From Arthrobacter sp. PAMC25564 (GTDB lineage Bacteria > Actinomycetota > Actinomycetes > Actinomycetales > Micrococcaceae), in the NCBI RefSeq assembly GCF_004798705.1, contig NZ_CP039290.1, positions 3,844,001-3,908,000 of the forward strand: a DNA stretch of 64,000 nucleotides, written 5' to 3'. The notes beneath the pieces are model-generated. The model did not search any database. It was not told the origin of the DNA and was given only the letters and a program-made list of their open reading frames with translations. Both the position numbers and the translations under genes were made by a program. Positions 50,161 to 59,178 of this stretch are shown here, piece after piece (the stretch's first letter is position 1; each line of letters starts with the position of its first letter).

Positions 50161-50838
50161 TCACTTCATCTCCCTCCCCCGCACCCACAACCTTGACGGC
50201 CTCCCCCGCGTCCCGTCGGACATCAGCCCGGTCCCCTTCAGCTTCGGCTCCATGAAGCGCCGGAATGTGTCGCGCATCAGCGTCTGCCCGGCTACCGCCT
50301 CGTGCAGCCCCCGCAGGTCCTTCAAGGTGAACGGCTCCTCCAGCAGCTCCCCCGGATCGGGTTCCTCCGCGTAGGCAGCCCGCAGCCACTCGACAGCATT
50401 CGCCACAATCTCCGCGTGCCCATACGGCAGCCCGGCAATCAGCTCCGGTTCCCCGGTCACGGAAGCCAGCCGGACGCCGTCGGACTTCAACGCCTGCTCC
50501 AGATCCGCCAGCGGCACCATGTCCACGTGCGCCACGGACAGCACCCAGCCTCGGTCGTCGCGGCCCGGATCGTCGAAGACCCGCAGCTGGCGCGGCTCCC
50601 TGCCCGAGATGCCAACTTTCTCCCGCAGGCAGCGCAGCACCGCGTCCGCCAGGGTCTCGCGTTCACGCAGAAACGTGCCCGGCAGCGCCCACTTCCCGTG
50701 CTGATCCGGTTCCCCCCGTTTCACCAGCAGCACGCACACGCTGCCCTCCGACACGGTCAGCACCGCCGTATCCGCCGCCACCGAGGGACGCGGGTAGTCG
50801 AGCAGGGACATGCCTGGACCGTTCTTTGAATCCTTCAC
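50161..50838 (-). CDS. NrtR-like Nudix-domain transcriptional regulator
   Basis: A 225-residue protein with an N-terminal Nudix fold (20-150) and a C-terminal winged helix (LKDLRGLHEAVAGQTLMRDTFRRFMEPKL), the layout of NrtR regulators that sense ADP-ribose or NAD metabolites. The Nudix box at 54-77 (GTFLRERETLADAVLRCLREKVGI) is degenerate: RC and EK replace the usual RE and EE, so catalysis is doubtful, as in true NrtR. GTG 50838 or ATG 50811 could start it. It is divergent from the ADP-ribose gene row, with two palindromes between. Confidence 0.85.
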   Translation of the reverse strand: MKDSKNGPGMSLLDYPRPSVAADTAVLTVSEGSVCVLLVKRGEPDQHGKWALPGTFLRERETLADAVLRCLREKVGISGREPRQLRVFDDPGRDDRGWVLSVAHVDMVPLADLEQALKSDGVRLASVTGEPELIAGLPYGHAEIVANAVEWLRAAYAEEPDPGELLEEPFTLKDLRGLHEAVAGQTLMRDTFRRFMEPKLKGTGLMSDGTRGRPSRLWVRGREMK

Positions 50839-50856
50839 AGGATCATTTATCGCAGT

Positions 50857-50914
50857 CTTGCGCTAAAGATGCAAGCCGTGCATACTGGAGTCAATTAGCG
50901 CAGAAGTGCATTAA
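50857..50914. promoter_or_regulatory. Two palindromic operator candidates between the NrtR-like gene and its divergent row
   Basis: The first is CTTGC-N9-GCAAG at 50857-50875. The second is a dyad at 50895-50914 of form TTA-N2-GCA-N4-TGC-N2-TAA. Both contain GCGC/TGCA half-sites (TGCGCTAAAGATGCA and AGCGCAGAAGTGCA). They lie in the 94-base divergent promoter region and are the obvious sites for the NrtR-like repressor. Confidence 0.55.
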
Positions 50915-50932
50915 ATCAACCGGAGATCCATC

Positions 50933-51892
50933 ATGAAAGTTCCACAGCTCCACGTCGGCGCCGGCAGCAGGCTCGGCCCGCTGAGCATCTTCCCCGTCTG
51001 GACCTCCGGTTCCGGCAGCCTCGGCATCAGCACCGGCAAGCACGCCGACGTCGCCGTCACCGAGCTCGCCAGCGGCGCCCAAGTCGCCCGACTCACCGTC
51101 ACCAACAACGGCCCGCACCCGGCCCTGCTGCTGGAAGGCGAGCTGCTCGAAGGCGGACAGCAGCACCGGACCTGCGCCCGCGACGTCGTCCTGGGCCCCG
51201 GCGAAACCCGCGACATCGACACCTTCTGCGTCGAGGCCGGCCGCTGGGAAGCCGGGGAAACCAGCCACCGCCGGCAGGCCCGGCGCGCCCCGCTGAACGT
51301 CCGGTCCGAACTCGCCAACGGCCTGAACGGCGAGCGCGGGGGCAACCGGCAGGGCCGCATCTGGGAGCGGGTCAGCCGCTTCGACGCAGCCCGCGGCGCC
51401 TCGGCGACCAGCTCCCTGCTGGACCACCTGGACCAGTTCAACAAGGGCAGCCGCAACCGCTTCGACGCGGCGGATGCCCCGGCCGCCTTGGAAGGCCAGC
51501 GCGGCGTCGTGATCGGCTTGGGCCAGCAGCCGCTGCTCCTGGAGGTCTTCGGCACCCACACGCTCTTCCGCCGCCACTACCGCCAGCTGATCGAGTCCGC
51601 GCTGCTGGACCTGGAACTCCTCCCGCCCCAGGCGCTGGGGTCCGGTCCTATGCCGGGCCAGCGGGCCCGCGACTTCGCCGCCCGTATCCAGGCGCTGGAC
51701 TTCGGAACGTTCGACGGCGGTCCCGCGGCCGTTGAAGTCCGGAACCACGGCGCGCTGCGGAGCCGCAACGTCTCCAGGGCCGCCGGCACGGTGTCCGCCG
51801 CCGGCATCGCCGTCGAACTCCCCACCCGCCGTCCCCAGCTGGCCCACCTGACCGGCTGGAACACCCAACACCCCCTGATGGAGATGGCATGA
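50933..51892 (+). CDS. ARPP-1 domain protein (ADP-ribosylglycohydrolase-associated)
   Basis: A 319-residue protein of the ARPP-1 (DUF6569-type) family, named for its association with ARG and rhodanese/phosphatase proteins. Typical segments are GPLSIFPVW, HPALLLEGELLEGGQQHRTCARDVVLGPGETRDIDTFCVEAGRW and LLDHLDQFNKGSRNRFDA. There is no known activity; genome context links it to ADP-ribose metabolism. It overlaps the next gene by 4 bases. Confidence 0.82.
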   Translation: MKVPQLHVGAGSRLGPLSIFPVWTSGSGSLGISTGKHADVAVTELASGAQVARLTVTNNGPHPALLLEGELLEGGQQHRTCARDVVLGPGETRDIDTFCVEAGRWEAGETSHRRQARRAPLNVRSELANGLNGERGGNRQGRIWERVSRFDAARGASATSSLLDHLDQFNKGSRNRFDAADAPAALEGQRGVVIGLGQQPLLLEVFGTHTLFRRHYRQLIESALLDLELLPPQALGSGPMPGQRARDFAARIQALDFGTFDGGPAAVEVRNHGALRSRNVSRAAGTVSAAGIAVELPTRRPQLAHLTGWNTQHPLMEMA

Positions 51893-53349
51893 AACTGACC
51901 CCCTTGCAGAATGACCGCGCAGCCGGCGTCCTCGTCGCCCTGGCCGCCGGCGACGCCCTCGGAGCCGGCTACGAGTTCGGCGCGCCGATGCCGGACGGCA
52001 CCGAAGTGACCATGAAGGGCGGCGGACCGTTCGGGTTCGCACCGGCCGAATGGACCGACGACACCTCTATGGCCATCCCGATCGCCCAGGCCTTGCTGGA
52101 GGCGGCGTCCGACTCCGGATCCTCCTCCCCCGCGGCGCTCACCATGATCGTCCGGACCTGGACCGCCTGGGCCGCCGAGGCCAAGGACGTCGGGGCCCAG
52201 ACCAGCGCCGTCATCGCCGCGGCACGACGGCTGGCATCGGCTGCCGGCCGGAGCAAGGTCCGCGCCGCCGACTTCAGCACCGCGGCCGCGGACTTCCACG
52301 CCCGCACCGGCCGCAGCGCCGGCAACGGCTCGCTAATGCGCACGGCCCCGCTGGCGCTGGCCTACCTGGACCGGGACCCGGCCTCCTTGATGGCCGAGGC
52401 GGGAGTGCTCAGCGCGCTGACCCACGCCGACCCCGACGCGCAGGAAGCCTGCGGCCTCTGGTGCGTGGCCATCCGGGCGGCCGTGCTGACCGGGCGGCTC
52501 GACGTCCGGGCCGGCCTGCCGCTGCTGTCCGCCGGGCGGTCTGCCGTGTGGCTGGAGCGGATCGAGGTTGCCGAGCGGTCCCGGCCGCGGGACTTCAGCA
52601 ATAACGGCTGGGTGGTCGAGGCGTTCCAGGGCGCCTGGAGCGCGATCCACTTTGCGGGCTTGTCAGCCTCCGGCCCGGCGCACCTGCGGGCTGCACTCGA
52701 AGAGGCTGTCCGCGGCGGGCGGGACACGGACACCGTCGCGGCCATCGCGGGCGGGCTGCTCGGTGCCGCCCACGGCTACACGGCGGTGCCCTTCGAATGG
52801 AGGCGGCGCCTGCACGGCTGGCCCGGACTGCGTGCGCGCGACCTCATGATGCTCGGCATGGAGCTGGGCCGCGGCGAGCGCCAGGACTACAGCAGGTGGG
52901 ACCGCACCGACGCGCTGGTCCAGCACCCGCACGACGACGGCGTCTGGCTGGGCGGCGTCGGGTCCCTGGCGCGGGTGGCCGAGCTGGAGATCGACGCCGT
53001 CGTCTCGCTGTGCCGGCTGGGGACCGCGGATGCGCCACCTGTGGCGCCGGAAGACCATGCCACGTTCTGGATCATCGACTCTGATTTTGACGGCGGCAAT
53101 GCTGATGCGGCGTTCGTGCTGCAGGACGCGGCGGCCGCCGTCGAACGCTTCCGCGCGGAGGGCAAAACGGTACTACTGCACTGCGTCCGGGCAGAGTCCC
53201 GGACACCCACCGTGGCGGCCCTATACGGGGCGCGGATGGCTGGGATTACTCCGCTGCAGGCGCTGGCGGATCTGCGGCGGGTGTTGCCTGGGGCGAACCC
53301 GAATGCATTGTTCTTGGAGTTGCTAAGGAATGTTCAAACCGCACCATAG
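51889..53349 (+). CDS. ADP-ribosylglycohydrolase fused to a protein-tyrosine-phosphatase-like domain
   Basis: A 486-residue two-domain protein. Residues 1-310 are an ADP-ribosylglycohydrolase (DraG type): metal-site motifs WTDDTS (55-60) and GGRDTDT (276-282), and GRSAGNGSLMR. Residues 380-486 are a cysteine-dependent phosphatase with the P-loop HCVRAESRTPT (Cys432, Arg438) and the preceding WIIDSDFDGG. It should remove ADP-ribose from a protein, nucleic acid or small molecule, and a phosphate from a related substrate. It is translationally coupled to the ARPP-1 gene. Confidence 0.9.
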   Translation: MKLTPLQNDRAAGVLVALAAGDALGAGYEFGAPMPDGTEVTMKGGGPFGFAPAEWTDDTSMAIPIAQALLEAASDSGSSSPAALTMIVRTWTAWAAEAKDVGAQTSAVIAAARRLASAAGRSKVRAADFSTAAADFHARTGRSAGNGSLMRTAPLALAYLDRDPASLMAEAGVLSALTHADPDAQEACGLWCVAIRAAVLTGRLDVRAGLPLLSAGRSAVWLERIEVAERSRPRDFSNNGWVVEAFQGAWSAIHFAGLSASGPAHLRAALEEAVRGGRDTDTVAAIAGGLLGAAHGYTAVPFEWRRRLHGWPGLRARDLMMLGMELGRGERQDYSRWDRTDALVQHPHDDGVWLGGVGSLARVAELEIDAVVSLCRLGTADAPPVAPEDHATFWIIDSDFDGGNADAAFVLQDAAAAVERFRAEGKTVLLHCVRAESRTPTVAALYGARMAGITPLQALADLRRVLPGANPNALFLELLRNVQTAP

Positions 53350-53400
53350 GCTAAGCGAAATTGATTCCGCTGATTCAGATCAGAATTGCAGGGGGCAGCA

Positions 53401-55080
53401 GTGAAATGCATTCCGGAAGAACCCGAATTCGGCGACACCCAGCTGGCGGAGAAAGTCGTTTGGGAGGCGCTGAAGAAGAGCCTCCCGGACGACGTCGTGC
53501 TTGCCCACTCCGTCCAGGTGCGGGACGGACGGGCAGAACACGAGATCGACATCCTGGTCCTGTGGCCCGGCGTCGGCTTGGCTGCCATCGAGGTGAAGGG
53601 CGGCCGGCTCTCGGTCGAAAACGGGCAGTGGTACCAGTCCGACAGATCCGGAGCGCACCGGATCCAGAGCCCGGTCGCGCAGTCCCAGGGCTCGCTGCAT
53701 GCCTTCAAGAATTGGATCGGCAACCAGCTCGGCACACCCCTCACGAGCCGCTTCACCTATATGGTCAGCTTTCCCTACACGGACGTTCCCCGCGATTGGG
53801 AGATGGCGGGCTGCCCGCGGACGCTGGTCGTGGACCAGGCCGACGTCGTATCCCCCGCCGATCTGATCCGTACGGCGATTGAGCGCGAAGGCGGGGGTGC
53901 TTCCTCGCTGGCGCCTGCCTTCCTGGACAGAATTGTCCGCCGGCTGGCAGGGACCCTCGACACCGCTGCCGACAAGCCACAGGACCCCAAAGAGCTGGAA
54001 GACGCCCAGGACCATCTCACCCAGAGGCAGTCGGTACTGCTGCAGGCAACCCGGTCGCTCCCCCGGATCAAATTCACCGGCGGCGCCGGCAGCGGCAAGA
54101 CGTGGCTGGCCGTCGAAAAAGCCCGTCTCCTCTGCAAACAGGGCAAGCGCGTGGGCCTCTTCAGCTACAACAAGGGGCTCAGCCAGTACCTGCAGGACCG
54201 GGTTTCGCCCTGGCGCCATGCCCAGCCGGTATTCACCGGAGAATTCCACGAATATGCCCGCCGGCTCGGGGTGCCCGATGGCTCCGGATCAGCCTATTTC
54301 GAGGAAGACATGCCGCGCCTCCTCAAGGAGCTCGCGTCCGGTCTGCCGCCCCACGAACGGCTGGACGCCGTCATTGTCGATGAGGCCCAGGATTTCGCCC
54401 CGCTGTGGTGGGAGGCGCTGCTTGCCGGCACCACGGACGACGCCGAGATCTACGCCTTCCTGGACGACCACCAGGATGTCTACCGGCGCTGGAGCAGCCC
54501 GTCACCGGACGGCCTGAGCCCGCTGGAAGACCTCGTTACGATCCACATCGACGACAACCTCCGCAACACGAGGAAAATCGCCGAGACGTTCAAATCCTTC
54601 GCTGGCGATCATTTCACACCCCGCGGGAGTACCGGCCTGCCGGTTCGGCGCGTCCAATGCGCCACCGAGGATGCCCTCGAGGTTGCGGGAGACTGCATCG
54701 ATGCACTGATCGCTGAAGGATGGGCGAACAACCAGATCGCGATGCTCACCACCAAGGCACGCCACCCCGTCCATCAGGATTACTTTGACCGCGATGCCAC
54801 GGCGGACTACTGGCGAGAGTTTCACGCCAACGACGCCGAGTTCTACGGCCATGTCCTGGGGTTCAAGGGCCTGGAGCGCTCCGTGGTGGTCCTGTGCGTC
54901 AACGGCTTCAAAGAACTGGGCCGGGCAGCGGAGCAACTCTATGTTGGCCTGTCCCGGGCCCGCAGCCTGCTTGTTGTGGTGGGCGACTCTGCCTTGTTGG
55001 AGGAGGCCGGCGGGCGGGAGCTCAAGGCAGCTCTCTCCCGGGCCGAGGCCTGGGCGCCTGCAACGCCCTTCGATCGCTGA
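53401..55080 (+). CDS. NERD-domain nuclease fused to UvrD-like helicase
   Basis: A 559-residue protein. The N-terminal NERD nuclease has Glu46/Glu48/Asp50 in RAEHEIDILVL and Glu64-Val-Lys66 in AIEVKGG, a PD-(D/E)XK core. From about 205 an SF1 helicase follows: TQRQ (207-210), Walker A GGAGSGKT (227-234), VDEAQDF (326-332), a late VLGFKGLERSVVVLCV and LYVGLSRARSLLVVVG. The start is GTG at 53401 after GGGGG. It lies 51 bases after the ARG-phosphatase gene on the same strand. A role in defence or DNA processing is inferred. Confidence 0.88.
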   Translation: MKCIPEEPEFGDTQLAEKVVWEALKKSLPDDVVLAHSVQVRDGRAEHEIDILVLWPGVGLAAIEVKGGRLSVENGQWYQSDRSGAHRIQSPVAQSQGSLHAFKNWIGNQLGTPLTSRFTYMVSFPYTDVPRDWEMAGCPRTLVVDQADVVSPADLIRTAIEREGGGASSLAPAFLDRIVRRLAGTLDTAADKPQDPKELEDAQDHLTQRQSVLLQATRSLPRIKFTGGAGSGKTWLAVEKARLLCKQGKRVGLFSYNKGLSQYLQDRVSPWRHAQPVFTGEFHEYARRLGVPDGSGSAYFEEDMPRLLKELASGLPPHERLDAVIVDEAQDFAPLWWEALLAGTTDDAEIYAFLDDHQDVYRRWSSPSPDGLSPLEDLVTIHIDDNLRNTRKIAETFKSFAGDHFTPRGSTGLPVRRVQCATEDALEVAGDCIDALIAEGWANNQIAMLTTKARHPVHQDYFDRDATADYWREFHANDAEFYGHVLGFKGLERSVVVLCVNGFKELGRAAEQLYVGLSRARSLLVVVGDSALLEEAGGRELKAALSRAEAWAPATPFDR

Positions 55081-55124
55081 CGGTGGGGTGCGAGGTCTCC
55101 TTGACCACCCAATTGAGCGCCAAA

Positions 55125-55987
55125 AAACGCTCAAAACGGTGGACCAGTCGAAATGAATGGCAACATGTCCCCGAGGTCTGGGGCCGTGTCCGCCGCCTCG
55201 TCGACAGTGACTCGACCGGCGAACGGTTCATCTTGGCCGGCAGCGCCGCACCCGTTGGCACCCACCTCTACTCCGGAGCCGGCCGTATCATCAGATTCCG
55301 GATGCGACCTCTCTCCATCGCGGAACGCAACTTGGCAACGCCCACCGTCCGCGTTGGTTGCGGGGTTATGCCTCGGCCAATGCCTCCGCAACCACCTTCG
55401 CGAAGATCGGTTCCAGTCTCGACCCAGGTGAACCAACAGGACCGACGAAGAAGACGTCGATCGCCTACCGTGACGTCCTCAGCAGCCTCTACCTGCTCGA
55501 CCAAGTCGACGCCTGGTCGCCCAGTCAGAAGCTCCTGTCACGAGCTTCCCTCGCGCCGAAGCACTTTCTCGCCGATCCGGCACTCTCCGCGCGCCTGCTC
55601 AACCTCAACGAGGTCAAACTGATGTCCGCCGCCCAACCCGCGACCAACAACGGGGACCGAACTCGCCGCGGCGATTTCTTCGAAGCACTCGTCGCCCTCA
55701 GCCTCCAGACTTATGCGGAGGCGAACGACGCGCAGGTGTCCCACTTCCGCGACCATGATGGGCGGCACGAGATTGACTTCATCATCTACCGAGGACACGC
55801 AGAAGCTGTCGGTATTGAAGCGAAGCTAAAATCCGCGATCACCGACCACGACGTTCGCCACTTGCTCTGGCTGAAGGAGTCGCTCCCCGACCAAATCGTC
55901 GACCTCGTCGTCATCAACACGGGCTCCCACGCCTATCGTCGACAGGATGGCGTAGCGGTCATCCCGCTCGCGTTGCTCACTGCCTGA
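55125..55987 (+). pseudogene. AAA/DUF4143 ATPase remnant with N-terminal and internal deletions
   Basis: Two pieces of an AAA_14/DUF4143 protein remain. From 55140 one frame reads NEWQHVPEVWGRVRRLVDSD, FILAGSAAPVGTHLYSGAGR, RMRPLSIAERNLATPTV. At about 55350 the frame jumps to WLRGYASANASATTFAKI and continues to the normal DUF4143 C-terminus (RRGDFFEALVALSLQ, HEIDFIIYRGHAEAVGIEAKL), stop 55987. Missing are the P-loop and an estimated 100 residues between the pieces. This is a clearly decayed gene, common at the ends of accessory segments. The 196 bases after it hold nothing convincing. Confidence 0.85.
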
Positions 55988-56183
55988 CGGACGCCCTGCG
56001 GGCGCCAGAACTGCTGCAGCGGCTTGCGGTGTGAATCGCAACGGTAAATGGCTTGGTTTTCGCAGTGCTTAATGGCCGATGAGCAGGGCTTGTCGCGCGG
56101 TATCGACGATCTCGGGCGTGAGCCCGGTGAGAGGGACTAAAGATATCGATCGTATGTGACAACCAGCCATTTGATGATCTGCT

Positions 56184-57143
56184 TCAAGAAGCCGCGTATT
56201 GGGCGACGGGGAGGGCTCCGAGTGCCATGTTGAGTTCTTCCAGGGTCGGGGGGTTCGCTCCCGGGCGCTGAACGGTAATGGCCGCGGCTGCAGCTGCAGT
56301 GTGGCCGAGCTGCTCCAGGACAGCTGGGGCGAAGCCTTCGGTTCCTCGGGTGAGAAAGCCCAGGATCAGGGCGGACATGAAGGAGTCCCCGGCGCCGATG
56401 GTATCGGCCACTTTAGACTTCACGGCAGGAATCCGGATGTTAGCGGCGGGGGTGGTGAATTGTGAGCCTTCTGCGCCCTTGGTGATGACGGCAAGTCCGG
56501 TCCCCAGACCGAGGATGTGGGCTGCAGTTTCGTCCAGGCTTTTTTCGGGGTAAAGCCATTGGGCGTCTTCGTCGCTGAGTTTAACGACGTCGGTTAATGG
56601 TACGAGCTCTTCGAACGTGGCTTTGGCTTCCATGTGGCTGCCGAGCAGGGCCGGCCTGATGTTGGGATCGTAAGTGATCATGCAGTGTCTGTGCGCCTGT
56701 TCGAGCAGTGATTTCACGGTGCCTGCACCGGGATTAAGGAAGGTGGCGATGGATCCGGTGTGCAGTATTTTTGGGAAGTAGGCGGGGGCTGTCGGGGCAA
56801 GGTCCCAGGTGATGTCGAAGTCGTACTTTGCGGAGCCGTCGGGTTCAAGGGTTGCGGTTGCCGATGCCGTCCGGGTGAGGGATTTTGATCCGGGCAGGAG
56901 TATGACGCCCGCGCTGCGGAGATGGTTTTCGATGGAGGTCCCCCGCGCGTCCTGGGCGATGGCCGTGAGCAGACCGGTGGCTACGCCGAGGCGGCCGAGT
57001 CCATAGGCGACATTGGCCGGAGAGCCACCCGGGTGTTCCACTTTGTCGTGTGACGTGGTGACCACGTCGATCAGCGCTTCGCCTACCACCATGACGTCGA
57101 GCATCTGGTGAGCGTCGTGCCGGGCTGTTTTGAGGTAATCCAT
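56184..57143 (-). CDS. PfkB-family carbohydrate kinase, fructokinase-like
   Basis: A 319-residue ribokinase-family enzyme. Early motif MVVGEALIDVV and GGSPANVAYGLGRLG bind sugar. The C-terminal VADTIGAGDSFMSALILGFL holds the catalytic Asp. Sequence style (GGSPANVA, TASATATLEPDGSAKYDF) fits fructokinases. It is the last gene of the sugar ABC operon, about 100 bases past the ATPase, and would phosphorylate the imported sugar. Confidence 0.92.
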   Translation of the reverse strand: MDYLKTARHDAHQMLDVMVVGEALIDVVTTSHDKVEHPGGSPANVAYGLGRLGVATGLLTAIAQDARGTSIENHLRSAGVILLPGSKSLTRTASATATLEPDGSAKYDFDITWDLAPTAPAYFPKILHTGSIATFLNPGAGTVKSLLEQAHRHCMITYDPNIRPALLGSHMEAKATFEELVPLTDVVKLSDEDAQWLYPEKSLDETAAHILGLGTGLAVITKGAEGSQFTTPAANIRIPAVKSKVADTIGAGDSFMSALILGFLTRGTEGFAPAVLEQLGHTAAAAAAITVQRPGANPPTLEELNMALGALPVAQYAAS

Positions 57144-57247
57144 GGTCTGTCTTTCGTGGAAGCTGATGGCGGGGCCTGTCCGAGCCACGTCAGTCCGCGG
57201 ACCGATAAACCGGGTCCGCGGACTGATTAGTGGCAGGCGGCAGCTGT

Positions 57248-58042
57248 TCAGGCGGTGGCTGCACCGGTCATGATCGCAACTGCGTCGGTCATGGTGTGTG
57301 ATTGCGGCGTGATAGTGGCGGCGCACTTGCCGAGGCGCTGGATGTGGATGCGGTCCGCGACGTCAAACACATGGGGCATGTTGTGGCTGATCAGGATGAC
57401 CGGCAGGCCGCGGTCCCGGAGGTCCCGGACTAACTGCAGCACCTGGTTCGATTCCCGAACCCCGAGTGCCGCCGTCGGCTCATCCAGCACTACCACCTTG
57501 GAACCGAACGCTGCGGCGCGGGCCACGGCGACGGCCTGGCGCTGGCCGCCGGAGAGGTTTTCTACCGGCACTGTGACGTCCTGGAGGGTGGAGATGCCCA
57601 AGCGGGTCAGCTCTTCCTTTGCCTTCCGGCGCATGCCTTTGGTGTCGAGCATCCGGAATAGGCTCCCCAAGGGGCCGGGGAGTCGCTCTTCACGGCCGAG
57701 GAATAGGTTCGAGGCAACATCGAGTGCCGGGGAGACGGCCAGGTTCTGGTAGACCGTTTCGATGCCGTGGACCCGGGCGTCCTGCGGTCGCTTGAAGTGC
57801 ACCTGCTTCCCCGATACGTAGAGTTCTCCTGTGTCCGGTATTTCGGCGCCGGTAAGGCACTTGATCAGTGTGGACTTGCCGGCACCGTTATCGCCGATGA
57901 CGGCCAGCACTTCGCCCGGGTAGAGGTCCAGGCTGACGCCATCGAGGCCGACGACTCGGCCGAAGGTCTTGACGAGGTTCCTGGCCTTGAGGATGGGCTC
58001 GCGGGTGGCGGTATGGGAGGCTGCAGATTCTGTCATGGTCAT
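57248..58042 (-). CDS. Sugar ABC transporter ATP-binding protein, single-domain (FrcA-like)
   Basis: 264 residues with one ATPase domain: Walker A GDNGAGKST, Q-loop VYQNLAVSPALDVASNLFLG, signature LSGGQRQAVAVARA, Walker B VVLDEPTAALG, H-loop ISHNM. Ribose-type importers usually have a double ATPase; the single-domain form is typical of FrcA. ATG 58042 overlaps the permease stop by 4 bases. It energises import together with the permease and binding protein. Confidence 0.93.
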   Translation of the reverse strand: MTMTESAASHTATREPILKARNLVKTFGRVVGLDGVSLDLYPGEVLAVIGDNGAGKSTLIKCLTGAEIPDTGELYVSGKQVHFKRPQDARVHGIETVYQNLAVSPALDVASNLFLGREERLPGPLGSLFRMLDTKGMRRKAKEELTRLGISTLQDVTVPVENLSGGQRQAVAVARAAAFGSKVVVLDEPTAALGVRESNQVLQLVRDLRDRGLPVILISHNMPHVFDVADRIHIQRLGKCAATITPQSHTMTDAVAIMTGAATA

Positions 58043-59085
58043 GACTTGACCTTTCGGATCCACTGGTCGATAGACACAGCAACAATGATCAGGATGCCTA
58101 CGGCGAGGGTCTGATACAGGACGTCCAGGCCGGCGAGCGAGAGGCCGTTTCGGAAAACGCCGACGATCAGCGCTCCGAGCAGTGAACCCCAGATGGAGCC
58201 GCGGCCGCCAAAGAGGCTTGTTCCGCCGATCACGACGGCGGTGATGGAGTCGAGGTTCAGGTCGACACCGGCGTTTGGGCTGGCGGCGTTGGTGCGGCCG
58301 ATCTGGATCCAAGCGCCGGCGGCAAGAACTGCTCCTGCGGCAAGGTAGACGCTCATGAGGACGCGGCTGACCGGAATACCGGCGAGACGGGCCGCTTCCT
58401 TGTCATCACCCACGGCGTAGACGTGCCGTCCCCAGGCCGTCTTGCCCAGGATGAAGGCGACAACGGCGTAGAGCAGGAGCATCATGACGACGCCTGTGGA
58501 GATGCGGACGGCCCCGACCGGGAACGTGGTTCCCAGCCAGGTGAGGACACCTGGCATCGCAGATCCGCGGACCGTGCTGCCGCCTGAGTAGAGCAGCGTT
58601 AGGGCGACGAAGATGTTCAGCGTTCCGAGGGTGACGATGAACGGTGGGAGCCGGAATCTTGTGACCAGGAAGCCGTTGAGCGCGCCGGCGGCAAGACCGA
58701 CAGCGAGACCTGCAATGAGTGCCAGCGGCCCGGGAACACCGTTGCTGACCGCGAGCTGGGCCATCACCATCGAGGATAGGATCATGACCGCGCCGACGGA
58801 GAGGTCGATGCCGGCGGTCAGGATGATAAGGGTCTGAGCGATGGCCAGGGTGCCCACCACCGCTACCTGCTGCGTGATCAGGGACAAGTTCTCTACCCGC
58901 AGGAAGCGGTCATTGAGGAGTCCGAAGACCACCACTGCGATCAGCAGGACAATGGCGGGGCTGAGGGCCGGGTAGCGGTGGAGAATGTTGCGGATTCTGC
59001 TGAGAGGGGTCTGGCGGTCGAGGAATTCCTCGGCCAAATCAGCGTGCCCGGTGCTCGGCGGGCCGGCGGTCTGTTGCTGGGTCAC
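58039..59085 (-). CDS. Sugar ABC transporter permease, RbsC/FrcC type
   Basis: 348 residues with about 9-10 membrane segments. The family hallmarks are LIILTAGIDLSVGAVMILSS, RLPPFIVTLGTLNIF, LDSITAVVIGGTSLFGGRGSI. The N-terminus is a 60-residue charged cytoplasmic tail. The start is GTG at 59085 with AGGAG eight bases upstream. It forms the pore with the ATPase of 57248-58042. Confidence 0.93.
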   Translation of the reverse strand: MTQQQTAGPPSTGHADLAEEFLDRQTPLSRIRNILHRYPALSPAIVLLIAVVVFGLLNDRFLRVENLSLITQQVAVVGTLAIAQTLIILTAGIDLSVGAVMILSSMVMAQLAVSNGVPGPLALIAGLAVGLAAGALNGFLVTRFRLPPFIVTLGTLNIFVALTLLYSGGSTVRGSAMPGVLTWLGTTFPVGAVRISTGVVMMLLLYAVVAFILGKTAWGRHVYAVGDDKEAARLAGIPVSRVLMSVYLAAGAVLAAGAWIQIGRTNAASPNAGVDLNLDSITAVVIGGTSLFGGRGSIWGSLLGALIVGVFRNGLSLAGLDVLYQTLAVGILIIVAVSIDQWIRKVKS

Positions 59086-59178
59086 TTGAATTGCTCCTGA
59101 ACTTCCATGTTCTGTAACTGTCGTCGTGCTGCGCGCTGCGGGGAGACGCCTTGGCACGTCTCCCCGCAAAGGGAGGGG

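Noticed and set aside
56069..56170. 33-codon minus-strand frame ending TGLTPEIVDTARQALLIGH
   Set aside because: Protein-like tail but no ribosome-binding site and no recognised family; could be a remnant, too weak to call.
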